A DNA stretch of 64,000 nt from Nipponacmea schrenckii (taxonomy: Eukaryota; Mollusca; Gastropoda; Lottiidae), in the NCBI GenBank assembly GCA_030562195.1, contig JAUJPP010000007.1, forward strand, positions 27,463,769 through 27,527,768, in the 5' to 3' direction. Each line of letters starts with the position of its first letter. The first letter of the stretch is position 1. The notes beneath the pieces were generated by a model that did no database searches, was not told where the DNA came from, and worked only from the letters and a program-made list of their open reading frames with translations. This document shows, one piece after another, positions 13,901-27,301 of this stretch. The position numbers were made by a program, and so were the translations under genes.

Positions 13901-16900
13901 GTTAGTGATAATTATTAATAATTACTTCTAATATCACCCACTACTTTCACAATAATAGCACATTTATTTATAGCGGACCGTTGCCATTATCACTTGGATC
14001 CTCAATCAGTGCACTGGTGGGAACCGCGTACTCTTTCTGTGGCTCAGGTATTTATTTCCATCTTGAATGATTCAGGGTCGCCATTGAAATTGTTTCGTGT
14101 CAATACACTCGATTTAACTGGATCTTGAGTGAAACAGAAGAGATCATATTTTATTAAGAATGAAGATTGTGGTGGGGACAGATCGTCGTCCGCAAGAGCT
14201 GGTTTCATGTATATTTGAGTGTTAAGATCTTACGAAAAACATTTGATACAATTTTATGGAGAATGGGAAAATTCTTTGAAGCTCTTATGATAGTACTCTA
14301 TTCACGTTGGTTCGACTGGCATGAAGTAAGTCTCATAAACGAAATGACAGAGCAGAAGGTATTTAGACATCGTCTGTCAGGCTACTATTAGTGTCGTCTG
14401 CCGTTCCTTTTTCATCAACAACTTGTTATAATCTTCAACATCTTTCAATAATGACTGATGATGGTTGTTAAATTTATAATTTGTTGATTGTATATCTCAA
14501 GTCGTACTTCAAAAGATTAAAACTGAACTTGGGATCAAATAAATCAAATTTGTGTTCCCTTTGGAGCTGTCTTTAGTCTTTGATTTGAATTTGAATTTCT
14601 ATTTTTGTGAGTCGAAAACGTTAGTATTAAGAAATAAATTTAACTAATTGTTAATTGAGTAGCTGAATGGGATTGAAGATAATGTGTTCTAACATTTCTA
14701 TTTTATTGACGTAGAATGTAAAGTGCCAACCGATATAACAAGCGTTCCCGATACACACAGACATACAATCTTTTGAAACATGCTACCGGAAGCTGAAGTG
14801 ACATATCAGATAGATAAGCGATAACCATGAGGACCATCACAGAATTAAGTTACTTATTTATACTTTTATTAATATCGGAACTTGTGTATTGCATAAGGCT
14901 GAATATATAATGTAGGTAGGCTACATAAGTAGGAAGTCTTTGACTGAACCATTACTGCCAGAGATAAACCATTGAACTAAAGAGTCAAACAAGGTTATTG
15001 ATGGATCGCATCAGGCGGTCATCATCTAGTAAATGTAATTGACATCCATTAACCGCCATTGACACTTGATTTTACTTCCCCATGATAGAAAATTTATAGA
15101 AAGAATTTCAAACCCTGGCTTTTGATCACTTTTTATTTTCAACAATATAATTTCTCTTATGATCTGATGCCTTTTCATTAGTGACAAATAGGAAAACCAG
15201 ACACGATAATATTTGGTTCTGTAAGAAGTCACCACTAGGAAGTTTGTATAAATTTTAGTTTCAATGAAGTCCATCAAGATTTCAGACATCCAAAGATTAC
15301 CATCTTTATTGATCTATTTTCTATCAAAATAATTTTTCAGATGATTGGATTATTAATTAGAAGCTTGAGGCCACTCGAATTTTGAAAACACTCATTGAGT
15401 GTTCAGGGAAATATTGTTTGCTATGTGTAAGTTGGTCATTAGTGCAATGTACATATTGCTGCGCTTGCATGTATATTCGTAAGAGTCTGGACATTGTATA
15501 ATATTAATGAACACATCGTGTTTTTGGTATGATAAAAGTTAAGTTTTTTGCACCGGTCAGATCCTCTAACACATTTACCTGTGCTACGAGACTATATATG
15601 CAGCGGATTTTCAATTTATTAACTATCGAAATGTGTGATACAAATGCTGCTTTGGTGGCATTTAACTTGACATAGCGCCGCTATCAGCTTCTCCCTTCTC
15701 CTGGAAGTTGACTTTAAAACTACCTAGTTTGGAATATAAGTTTTTGTGCCAACGAATCTAACACGACTTACAAGGACTTGACATGATGATATGTAAAATT
15801 ACCATCAAAAACAATCTATGGTACCAAGCAATTCCCCTTTTCGAATGGATGAGATTCTTTTATAAAGACAGCACTGTTCTGGAGCCTTGACCGACCGACC
15901 AGTCAATCACAAAACTCAAATCTAGGCCTATATCTTGACTTTTTTGCTTTGGGTCTACGTAAAACAACTACATTGTACATGTACTTGGGTAAAAAGGCGA
16001 CGACCTTTGTAGCGTGTTCAGATCAGATCTAGAGCAATGTTCCCATGATGAGTTACCAATTAGGTACCAACTTGCTCAGACGAATATGGACTTAGCTGGT
16101 ATCCAAGTTTAATTTATTCTTTAAGAATTAATGAGTATTTTGAGTCTGTAGGTGAAGAATTTAATATAAAAATATAGCGAAGTAGTGAGTGTTTACTGTC
16201 AAAGATGACGGATAATCTATTGTTTATATGGTAATATCAGATCGGTAAGATTAATTAGATTTTTCTACTAATGAAGTAGGATGTTAATACATACTTGAAG
16301 TTGGTATATTCACCGGTTACTAATTACCAATAACTTGGTCCAGCATCACGATATACCTTCATTAATTTCTAGTATTATAATGCAATAACATTAATCTTTC
16401 TGAAAACAGTCTTAGTCTTTAGAGTCTTTGGGATCAAGCATTTCATTCAGTTAATAAATACCAATTCTTTGAATAACAAACTCTGTTAATTACCGACGGA
16501 TTCGGGTCAAGGCGAACGTTAATGAGTACCGACCTTCAGAATTAAAAGAAATATCATTCCACAAACTCCGGGGACATTTCCTCGATCAGAGCCATGGAAT
16601 GAACAAAGGTAATCTACAAATTGTATTAATTTTACTACCAGATAATTTATTGTACTTAGCAAACCACTAGAAAGTATGACCTATAAACTACACACCATCT
16701 GGTCAATGGTCACCTACACCCTATTTCCTTTAAATGAATTCTCTCTGGAAAAAATCCAAGAAAAGCATACACGATTTAGAGATTTATATTTCCTATATAC
16801 CGCAATGCCCGAGAGGTCTTGGCGAATCTTCCGTGAGTAATTTAAGATAAATCTTAATAAGTCCTCAGCAGGAAACGAAGAATGCGCCATTCTCAGGAGA

Positions 16901-19900
16901 ATTCCCAGAATCTTGGCATAAAATCCCCAAGCAACGAGGTAACAAAGTCTCACCGCATTTACTAGAAATTATCTGAGGACCGTGTTTGAAGTTTGAGGTT
17001 ATATGGGTTTGAGGTCTTGTGAGGTTAAACGGGTTAGTGACTAACAGATAATAAAACTGTTGATAAACTGGTTGACCATCGTTTTCCCCAGTGTTAATAC
17101 CATGCTATTAACGCTGAATTACCAATCATCGCATCATTTATCCACAAGTATTCCACTAAAGTTGACCATTATTTATTCCCAATTGATTGCTTTTCTTGGA
17201 CATGATATGTTAATACAATGTGATTAAAGGCAATGCGGTCTTCATACGTTTAGATTTTTAGTTGGTTAAGGCATCGTTTCGCCATGAAAGCAAGCAATTC
17301 TGATTAAATGTCTTAGTCAAGAATGCGAGTCATTGTTGAAACACTGGTACATATTAAAATACCCAATCCTGTATCCGTGACGGTTTGAATTCCCAGTTCA
17401 GGAACTATCTGAAATAATGATAATTAAAAGTTAATAGAATATCATAGAAATTCTTCGCCGCTGTATGCGAGTTTCATCGAAGTGAATGGTCTTGACAACT
17501 TATTAAATCAGAGTTGAACATCAAACATTTTCTGTAAATCAACTATGTGTGTTAACTGATATAAAACGTAATTTAAAAGGAGGGATGTTAATATAGTTCA
17601 ATATATTCTGTAGAAGTATGGAGGAAATTAATGACTCTTGCTTACACTGTTTAGTATTCTAACATGCTGATATGTCCCACCAGCAACCGGATTACTTGGC
17701 TCGGAGTATTTCATTCCTGTAATCCCATCTTAGTAGTTAATACGTGATGTGACAGACTTCGTTATTTCTGAGAACGGGTATTAACATAGCTTCCTTCTTC
17801 TCTTTCTTGTAGTCATAATAAAAGTTAAGTTACTTGTGGTTTTGGAAATTATTTGCTGAGCAATTTGTCATTTTTTCTCTTTACTTGATGAATGGTCACG
17901 AATTAAAAAAAAAAACTTAAATCATTCGATTACTTGGAATAACAAATTGAAGAACTGGTTTTCAGTACGCCCTCAGCATAGGGGTCATGATAATAGATAA
18001 TGTATTTAGCTACCTGTAATAATCAGTACACGATTCGGAATATTTTATGGTATTAAAGACGCTTGATAACAGGAAGTTGGTAAGGGAAGCGGAGTCGCTT
18101 AGAATTAATGATAATTTTGTCACCCTCGAGTGAAATTAAAATTGATGATATTGAAAAGCTGGAGTCATTGTAACTGTGTTTTGTTACAGATGGGTTGCCA
18201 GCTCTATAGAATAATTTTTTTACATTATAAAAAAGCTTTCATGTCCAGATATTTAACGACGATTTTGTTTTTCATCATTATTTGTGGTAAGGCGTGCAAT
18301 TGTTAAAAATACTTCATTAATAAACAATTCGATCTAACTTAATAAGGATTTTGACACCCCCGAGAGAAAGAATAATTTTGCTATTCAGAAAGATAACGTT
18401 GTTTATACGTCCTCCAGAATTTAGTGCTTTTATTCGTGTCTTCCGACTGTTTGAATGTCTGTAGAGATTAACTAATTCAATATACGGTCTTAAATGTGTA
18501 GTCTTTAGACAACTTCAAATCAGGTTTCAATAACAATAAATTGAATTCCCGTGACCGCTGGTCAATTCTTAACGTAGACAAATATGTAAATATAGGTGAC
18601 ATATTGATTTGGTGTAAAGTTCGTTGCTCTAAGACGATGATTTATGAACGAATCTTAAATAATATCCTTATCTGGAGTGACCCCATTAAAACTCCATCAT
18701 CACTATTTGATATTGTTTGATAGATGTTTTTTGTTACAACAGAGAGTTAATCTTTCTTCCAAAAAATTTACAGCATTATGTTATGACTAGAACTTGGTCA
18801 ACCAACAAAACAAGCACAAATCGACTTCGGACACAGTAGTATATCAAGCCGTTTGGTACTGCCCTTTGATCTAATGAGTTAGATCGACTAAGCACGCTGT
18901 AATGGTTAAATTAATCCGAAACTGAGCTTAAACTGCTAGTAAATTAACCATGTATGGGTATATATGGAGAGATGAACGTGTTAATTTGCCTGGCTCTAAA
19001 TTCTAATGGTGCACATTTTGTTACTTTATTGTTATGTTAGAGGACTGGAGAGGTATGGCTACACGTTTATAAAGCATGAACCTTATATGAGCGTCCTTTG
19101 AAAGAAGAATCTCGATATTGTTTGGGATAACATTGTTTGAAAGGATGGGACAAGACAACAAGAAGCTACTGATGAAACGAATAGGGATATGTAAGATTGG
19201 AAGGTCAACTGTGATATCAATATTGATTCATTTATTTCGCTATCTTAGAATCTACGCAAGTAGGCAATCATTACTGTGTATTGACCTTGTCATTTTTCCA
19301 TCACCTTCGACACAGTAACAATATGTTCAAGGGACCATTTATACTGCCTCTAACCTTTACTAAACAGCTTTCCAAAGTTATAACAAATGGACAAGCATAT
19401 TTTGGGGTAATAGCTAAGCAAACCATTTGCGACAGCGGCAAAGTATGCAAGATTCAAAGCGTGGTTGGATTCGACGCGGATTGTGGACCATGATATTTGC
19501 GAGAACGTCTCATGGCGATCAGAAATAAAGAAAAACTTGATGCTTTTCTGCATCTTAAATACCCCAAAATATTTTAGCAACTGTTGCATATCTTTCATAA
19601 AATAATGGACTTACAAGTAAAGCTTTAAATTCTTACTCTGGTAACTTAGAATATTAATAAAATAAGATTTGATATAAATTGAGTACCGAGTTTATTTCTA
19701 TTTTGTTGACAATAATCAGAAATACCGAGCTATTGTTTATAGTCAAACATCAAAGTATGTGAATAGTCAATAAACAAGACCATTTAAGTACAATTATACG
19801 GTTTCGAAATGGGCTATCTTTATTTATTTAGTACTAAACTATACACCTGGGTCTACTTCCAAATGAATGATAGTTCTGTATGGAAATAGGTACAATCTAC

Positions 19901-20140
19901 CAAATCATATCGAACTCATCTGAACATTCTTTTGAACTCTTCGCCGTCAATATTCATGTAATTTAAGTGCCTTTTTGAAAGCCAAGGTAACAACAAGATA
20001 TAATGAAATATTTATCTGAAAGTGCCTTCGCATCATAGCGATTACTAGTTGAGCACGGTTGTTAATAATGAAAATGGTAATTAAGATGTTAAATTCTAAT
20101 ATGGAAGAAAATATCTTTCTATCATATATGAAATTTATAA
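7941..20140. other. 12 kb gene-free region
   Basis: No frame over about 90 codons, no domain, no tRNA. Could be intergenic or a long intron. No repeat family was recognised by eye, but old diverged elements would be missed. Confidence 0.5.
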
Positions 20141-21249
20141 AAAATAAAACTAGAATTGCTTACAATTATGAACGTATTTCGAGAGCCTTAAAATATTATG
20201 TAGGCTAAATTTGCAATTACCTACATCTAGACAATATATTGAATATCATTTGACCTAGTTTTCAAAGTCATAAAATAATTAGGTCACACCTTCCGTAACG
20301 GTTAATGATGGCGAAAATATGAAAATTATCAATTTTTGCTGTCTTTAAGTACACTTATCTCTATGAATTTTTTAAGTAAGCCAAATTAAAAAATATCTAC
20401 TCGTAGACAATATATTGAATATTATTTGACTTAATTTTCAAGGTCATAGATTAAGTGGGTCACACCTTCCGTAGCCGTTAAAGTGACCTAATTTTGAAAA
20501 AATCGAAATTTAAATAATTCGAAAGAAAATACGAAATTTGAAAATCGGTCTCCAAGAAAAGGTAGATAATGATCCATTGTATCTATGTGCTAAATTTCAT
20601 CAAAATCGGTCTATCAGTAGTGTCTGAATTTCGGATTTAAGAATTGTAACGAAAATTCAAAATGGCGGCCGATATGGCAGCTTGACCTAATTATTTAGGT
20701 CAAATCAATTACTATTGACAAGTTATTTATAAAACAGTTTTCACTTTTCACCTAGCAGTTATAGACCGGAAGTTACGTAATTACGTCATTTGAGGCTAAA
20801 CCGGAAGTGGAATTTTGTTTTTCACATTTTTTCAAAAATTATAAACATATCGCCTATCAACTGGTCAAGTTTCAAAATTTTACCATTTATATTAAAGGAG
20901 AAATCACGGTCTGAAATTTTTGCCGATGACCCTTGAATATTGAATTGCAAATCGTGGGTAAAATATTTAACCTAATTGCATAAAACCTATAATTGTTAGT
21001 TGACAAATACATTGAAGTTTTCAAATCTGAAAATCCGGTCAAAATCGAACTGAAAATAAACTTGCTAAAGCAAAAAAACCTGAACTTCCGGTTCTCACTT
21101 CCTGTCAGAGATAGAACTTCCGGTTTTGTTTTATTTGATAATAGAAATCATTCTAAGATCAACTGTAGATTTAGAATTTCTGCACCTTTTACCAGTTTGT
21201 CTGCAAACTCATCCAAGAATTACAAAAAAAAAAAAAAAAAAAAAAAAAA
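20141..21249. repeat. A-tailed 1105-bp tandem unit, copy 1
   Basis: The unit begins AAATAAAACTAGAATTGC and ends in a run of 26 A (21224-21249). It repeats immediately at an offset of 1105 bases with only about ten differences. Inside, a block of about 176 bases is itself imperfectly duplicated (ACAATATATTGAAT at 20231 and 20407; GTCACACCTTCCGTA in both). A 106-codon open frame near the end (20993) runs into the A tract and is only weak evidence of coding. It looks like a recently amplified, A-tailed non-autonomous element. Confidence 0.85.
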
Positions 21250-22353
21250 TAAAACTAGAATTGCTTACAATTATGAACGTATTTCGAGAGCCTTAAAATA
21301 TTATGTAGGCTAAATTTGCAATTACCTACATCTAGACAATATATTGAATATCATTTGACCTAGTTTTCAAAGTCATAAAATAATTAGGTCACACCTTCCG
21401 TAACGGTTAATGATGGCGAAAATATGAAAATTATCAATTTTTGCTGTATTTAAGTACACTTATCTCTATGAATTTTTTAAGTAAGCCAAATTAAAAAATA
21501 TCTACTCGTAGACAATATATTGAATATTATTTGACCTAATTTTCAAGGTCATAGATTAAGTGGGTCACACCTTCCGTACCCGTTAAAGTGACCTAATTTT
21601 GAAAAAATCGAAATTCAAATAATTCGAAACAAAATACGAAATTTGAAAATCGGTCTCCAAGAAAAGGTAGATAATGATCCATTGCATCTATGTGCTAAAT
21701 TTCATCAAAATCGGTCTATCAGTAGTGTCTGAATTTCGGATTTAAGAATTGTAACGAAAATTCAAAATGGCGGCCGATATGGCAGCTTGACCTAATTATT
21801 TAGGTCAAATCAATTACTATTGACAAGTTATTTATAAAACAGTTTTCACTTTTCACCTAGCAGTTATAGACCGGAAGTTACGTAATTACGTCATTTGAGG
21901 CTAAACCGGAAATGGAATTTTTTTTTTCACATTTTTTCAAAAATTATAAACATATCGCCTATCAACTGGTAAAGTTTCAAAATTTTACCATTTATATTAA
22001 AGGAGAAATCACGGTCTGAAATTTTTGCCGATGACCCTTGAATATTGAATTGCAAATCGTGGATAAAATATTTAACCTAATTGCATAAAACCTATAATTG
22101 TTAGTTGACAAATACATTGAAGTTTTCAAATCTGAAAATCCGGTCAAAATCGAACTGAAAATAAACTTGCTAAAGCCAAAAAACCTGAACTTCCGGTTCT
22201 CACTTCCTGTCAGAGATAGAACTTCCGGTTTTGTTTTATTTGATAATAGAAATCATTCTAAGATCAACTGTAGATTTAGAATTTCTGCACCTTTTACCAG
22301 TTTGTCTGCAAACTCATCCAAGAATTACAAAAAAAAAAAAAAAAAAAAAAAAA
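21250..22353. repeat. A-tailed 1105-bp tandem unit, copy 2
   Basis: Head-to-tail copy of the preceding unit, ending in 25 A (22329-22353). The internal 176-base duplication, the paired CCGGAAG/CTTCCGG motifs and the TTACGTAATTACGTCA block are all preserved. The downstream flank (TAAAATAACCC) resembles the sequence before copy 1 (AAATAAAAC), which may be a target-site duplication in an A/T-rich site. Confidence 0.85.
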
Positions 22354-22360
22354 TAAAATA

Positions 22361-22447
22361 ACCCGAACGATTACAATACGTTTTCGACAAAGTCGAAATA
22401 CGTAATAATCCGAACGATTACAATACGTTTTCGACAAAGTCGAAATA
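22361..22447. repeat. 47-bp direct duplication with a palindromic core
   Basis: CCGAACGATTACAATACG followed by TTTTCGACAAAGTCGAAAT occurs at 22363 and again at 22410. The core TTCGAC-AAA-GTCGAA is an inverted repeat. It sits directly after the A tail of the 1105-bp units. Confidence 0.85.
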
Positions 22448-25400
22448 TAAAATTAATGTCAGATTTTTTATCCGTTTTCATTTCTTAATCACGAAAATAC
22501 ATTCTCCTACATGAGTTTGTTTTTAGTCATATTTCTAATCAATCTTAACTTACAGTTCATAATATTCGTTCGATTGTCAAGAATGAAATTTTTTATGTGG
22601 GTGTCATCTTCATAGGGTTTGCCGTATTATTTTTGAGCAATTTTCTCGTGACTTTAAGCATATAATAGCGTATGGTTGCGAATAAGAATAGCTGTCATCA
22701 GTATCGATGAAAGTCTCTTGCAACAGAATTGTGAGTTGTGTTCGGAACTCATGATTTGAATGTGGGATTTAAATATATAATGTGATTGTTTAGTTATTGT
22801 TCGGAGATACCACACCGTCTGTTGGTGACCACTAATATTTCAGAGCAGGCAAGTATTCTTAATTCAAACCTTAGAATAGCATTCAGGATCACTTAATGAA
22901 AAGTTGGAATCTTTGTCTAAATCAGACCGTCCAGAGGGAAAAAAATGGTCTGGTTTTGTTCAGAGGCGTTCTACCGCTCCTTTGACTATTTACATGTTTT
23001 TCAAAGTTAAATATGAACGCCTTTAGTACTTTTTTATGCTTTAAATTTTCTAATTCACAATCAAGTTTCAATGTTAAATTTAACAGCCCTTCATAGCGTT
23101 TAGTATAAACATCTTCGTTTCACTTTTAAATTACCAGAGGTAAATCGGTGTAGAAAGTTTCATAAACCGAAGACTAATCAATTTCCTCGGTTAATCCACA
23201 AGTTAACCGAGATCCAATCCAATGGCTGAACGTTTATCTTGGTGATTTAGTCTCAGAGAAAGGCGTCTTTCAATAGGAATGGTTCGTGTCATTCTCTAAT
23301 CTATTACCTTAATGAGTGTATTCTGCAAGTTTCTATGACGCATTGTTCTCGAGTTTCATTATTGTAATGGAGAACATTTTAGACTTGTGGATTCAAAACT
23401 AGACCCTAATTCATTTAACTCAACAATGAATGAAAAGAGGTGGAACGAATTGAGTGAAGATTTGGTCTGTTATTTTTAAGCGGGTTTTTGAAATTCGGAC
23501 AGATCTAGGATTGAGTGAATTGACTACGATGTTTGATGATTAACGAGGTGGGAAAAGGTAATTCTATTCTTAAATAGTGGATATTTCTTGATGCAGAAAT
23601 TGTTACGTCACTGATACTGCCATAATATCAGATTGGTTAGAAATTAAGTTTTTCACTTGTCGCATTATAATTCGGATTTTTGTATTTTTTGTACCTTTTT
23701 CTTTTGCCATTATACAATGGTCAAATACGTTACAGTAAAGTATACGGTAAGGTAAGGTGGTTTCAGATTTTAAGTAATCTGTTGAAAATTGGAATCTTTC
23801 CTAATATGATTCGTGCGTCTCTTGTGTGTAAATTAACGTGTAAGATTTGACCAGTTTAGTTCGTAATATTGACTTTTTCATTCCATGTTCAATATATGAC
23901 ACTTTTAACAATTTCTTACAGTTTGATTAATGAAATGTTTCGAAATTGTAACAGTTTTTGCACTTCGTTACAATTCTGAGATATCGTGTAATCATCATTT
24001 ATTTGAGCTTAACCTATAATATATGTATTCTGAAGAAAATTTATCTCGCAGAAAAATATTCACTTTAAAATACTTTTAAAATTTTATATTATTTTTCTAT
24101 TTAAATCTTATAAAAACAAATAATAATTACTTTTAAAATGAATCCTTTTCGTGATGGGTGTCGAGAAATTTTTGCATCAGTAAATACTTTAATGGCGAAT
24201 AAGTGATAGAAAACTCCGAACCTATCACGTTAAAACTCCAGAGAGAAAGATTTTTTTTAATTTCACAATAGTAAATATCAATCTATATTCATGATTTAAT
24301 GTTGTTTTTAAGATAATATACTGATGAATATTACTATTTCTATTAAGATATGTTATCTGTCATTTATTATGATGTATTTCGTATATTGTTCTGAAAGGGA
24401 TATAGAATTCTAATCCTCATATTAACATCTCATACTACAATTGTATCTGACATCAAACACGTATAACCTAAGACGACGTGCAAATCATTCTTATTGTGTC
24501 ATTTATTCTGAGCGACGAGCATGCCCGCCACAGTAGATGTAGTGAAGCTAAAAAATGAACAGTGTTATTAGATTACGATTACACTTACGAGATGTATTCA
24601 AATAAATACATTGTAGTAAGGTTGATACACCATGATACACATCATCTGAATATTAAGATCCAAACTTAACTCCACGTTGCTTATTTTCTCGTGGCTAAAA
24701 TATTTCAGAGTATTCAGATCAACTTCAGTTAAGGTTTACTATTAAAGGGCAATATCCTTTGTTCTTTGTAATGAGTTTGGTATTCTGATATTTAATATCG
24801 CATCCACTTATCAGCAGAATATATCGAATATTATCATCACCATTTATTTATATACATATATCGGTAATGTGTAGGTTTTACAATTATTATTTCAAACCAA
24901 ACTTCCTGTAACGATGTATAGAGATATTTGAGAATGTTGTTCCTTGTACAGAATCGGTTTTTGCTACTTCAAACTTACTTCAGTCATCATAAGACTTTTG
25001 GAAATAATAAAGAACAAATAAGTTCAAATTTGACAAAAATGAAGAAGTTTATGTTTTGACCATTTTTTAGCTGGACACATAATACGATTAAAGCAGATAT
25101 AAGACATATTGTCGTGCGTTTTTATTTGCACAATATGATTATGTTACCCTTCTTATGATTTCTTTGAATGTGCTTGATTGCTCGATGGGTTGTCGAAACG
25201 GAATTACTGAAATAAATATGCGAAGTTGAAGTTAAAGTGATTATATTTCAACCTATGGTTACTTTTAGTTCACACAGAGATATATAAAGCTAATTCGATA
25301 TTCGATATAAACGGGAGAGATGACACTCGACGAAATCTGCCTCAAGCACATAATATGTCTTTGAGGGCTTTTTATGTCGGCGAATTACACTAAATACTGG

Positions 25401-26878
25401 AATATATATATTTATAGTGTATTATAGAGTTAAGCAATATGTGACTATAGTCATCAGATTGTGTAGGGCCAATACAATAAAAGAACTAATCAATAATTAA
25501 CATATGTTTTTTTTTTTTTCGGATATAATTTATATTGGCCATTCATGGATAGTTCATGGAGTGTAACCCAGTTTGCATAACGTATTTAAAATGAATATAC
25601 TCAGAAAGGTAAGGACATACCCAATTTATTGGCAAGAACCTTGGTTTTTAGCAAGCTATTTTTTGCCAAAAAAGGGGGTAATTGTTAGGTTGAGATAATT
25701 TTTGAGCTTTCGTCCAAAAATTTCAGTTGCACGTAATTTAGTTCGTAATTCAACTGTAATGTTTCAGAACTGACGTTAATAGATTGATTAAGTTATCGAG
25801 TTACTTTTTAACCGAACATTAATGGAATTTAACGTCATATTAATTTTAAAACTGAATTGAGATTAAATTTCAATCGGTTACTGAGTATTGTCTTTCGTAA
25901 TGTTCTTTTATTTATCGTGGCACTACTCTTTTTTGAATACTAAACTTATTACAATCCAGTAATTGAACATATACAGAACCTTTTGTTCTTCATTTGAACC
26001 TAATGGATATTTCCAGATTAAGAATTATTTGCGTCAAACTCACCTTGCATCATTGTATCATGACGACAACGTTTCCTGTTGACGTTTTGAAAAACAGATT
26101 GTAACAGAATGTATTTACTTTTGATGCGATAGTTTTATCTGATGACCATCAAAACGGATTCTACTAATGTCTTAATTAGAATTCCAACTTTATATGACAT
26201 TTCAGGACAATTGGACATAAATAAATCCACCTGCGATGATAATAATGTTTTAAAAAGCAGAAAAAAGATAATACATGTAGTAACAAATGAGGCCAGGGAG
26301 AAGCTGAACTGGTAACATATAACATTAGGAAGTCAATCTGCTAGTCTTCTAGTTATTTTTTTTCAATATTCCATAGGAACTTACTGTCTTATCATGACGT
26401 CTGTAGGTCCAATAATTAAATAAAAATATATCTATGGTATACATCACGTTTTCTATACAATAAATCCGTTAATTTTAACTGACGCAAACCATAACTTGTT
26501 ATTAACCTATTAGTCATGTTAACATGATTTTTAACGGCAGAATGTTTATAACGGTATCGTTAAATTGAAGTTAATATGTCAACAAATGATTGCTAATTAG
26601 TTGACCAAGGATTGTCAATTAGAAATGGTTTGTATACTATTATGATCTCAGACGCGATTGACGTCGTATTATTTGACGTGACCTACATCTAGAGTCCGCC
26701 CAAGAAACATTTGAATATAACAGCACTAATCTTAGAGACAGAACATCAAAAATCAGATTCTATATACTTTTAATATTTGTAAATAAGTTCGTCACTGGTG
26801 ATTGTGTAGTTCAACAGCTCCTCACTATAGCTACCACTTGAAAAGATGGCTCACTTATATCATTAGAGTTTCCATTTA
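22448..26878. other. Gene-free region
   Basis: Holds one copy (22670-22755) of a short dispersed repeat also at 40525-40600 and 44697-44790 (GTTGCGTATGGTTGCGAATA ... GTTGCGTTCGGAATT). Otherwise AT-rich single-copy-looking sequence. Confidence 0.4.
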
Positions 26879-27301
26879 AAGCAGGGTTTTTTGTAGATGG
26901 ATCTTATTATATTCTGAAAGCAGGGTTATTCGAAGCTGGATCCTATCATATTCTGAAAGCAAGGTCATTGCGAGCTGGATCTTATCACATTCTGAGAGTA
27001 GGGTTCTTCGGTACGGGATCTTCTCGCAGTCAGAAAGCAGGTTATTCGGGGCGGGATCTTATCACAGTCAGAAAGTAGGGTTATTCGGGACAGGATCTTA
27101 TCGCATTCAGAAAGCAGAGTTGTTCTGGGCGGGATCTTATCACAGTCAGAAAGTAGGGTTATTCTTGACAGGATCTTATCACAGTCAGAAAGTAGGGTCA
27201 TTCGGGACAGGATCCTATCGCAGTCAGAAAGTATGGTTATTCGGGACGGGATCTTATCACAGTCAGAAAGTGGGGTTATTTGGGACGAGATCTTATCACA
27301 G
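26879..27301. repeat. 39-bp minisatellite, about 11 units
   Basis: Tandem units of the form GTAGGGTTATTCGGGACAGG + ATCTTATCACAGTCAGAAA. The first three units are more diverged (CATATTCTGAAAG). Because 39 is a multiple of three, open frames run through on both strands with a 13-residue repeat; this follows from the period and is not evidence of a gene. Each unit carries TTATC, on the other strand a GATA-factor-like GATAAG. Confidence 0.9.

Noticed and set aside
20993..22361. Two near-identical frames of 106 and 87 codons ending in lysine runs
   Set aside because: They are repeats of the 1105-bp unit and their ends are the poly(A) tract. There is no known domain; conservation reflects recent duplication.
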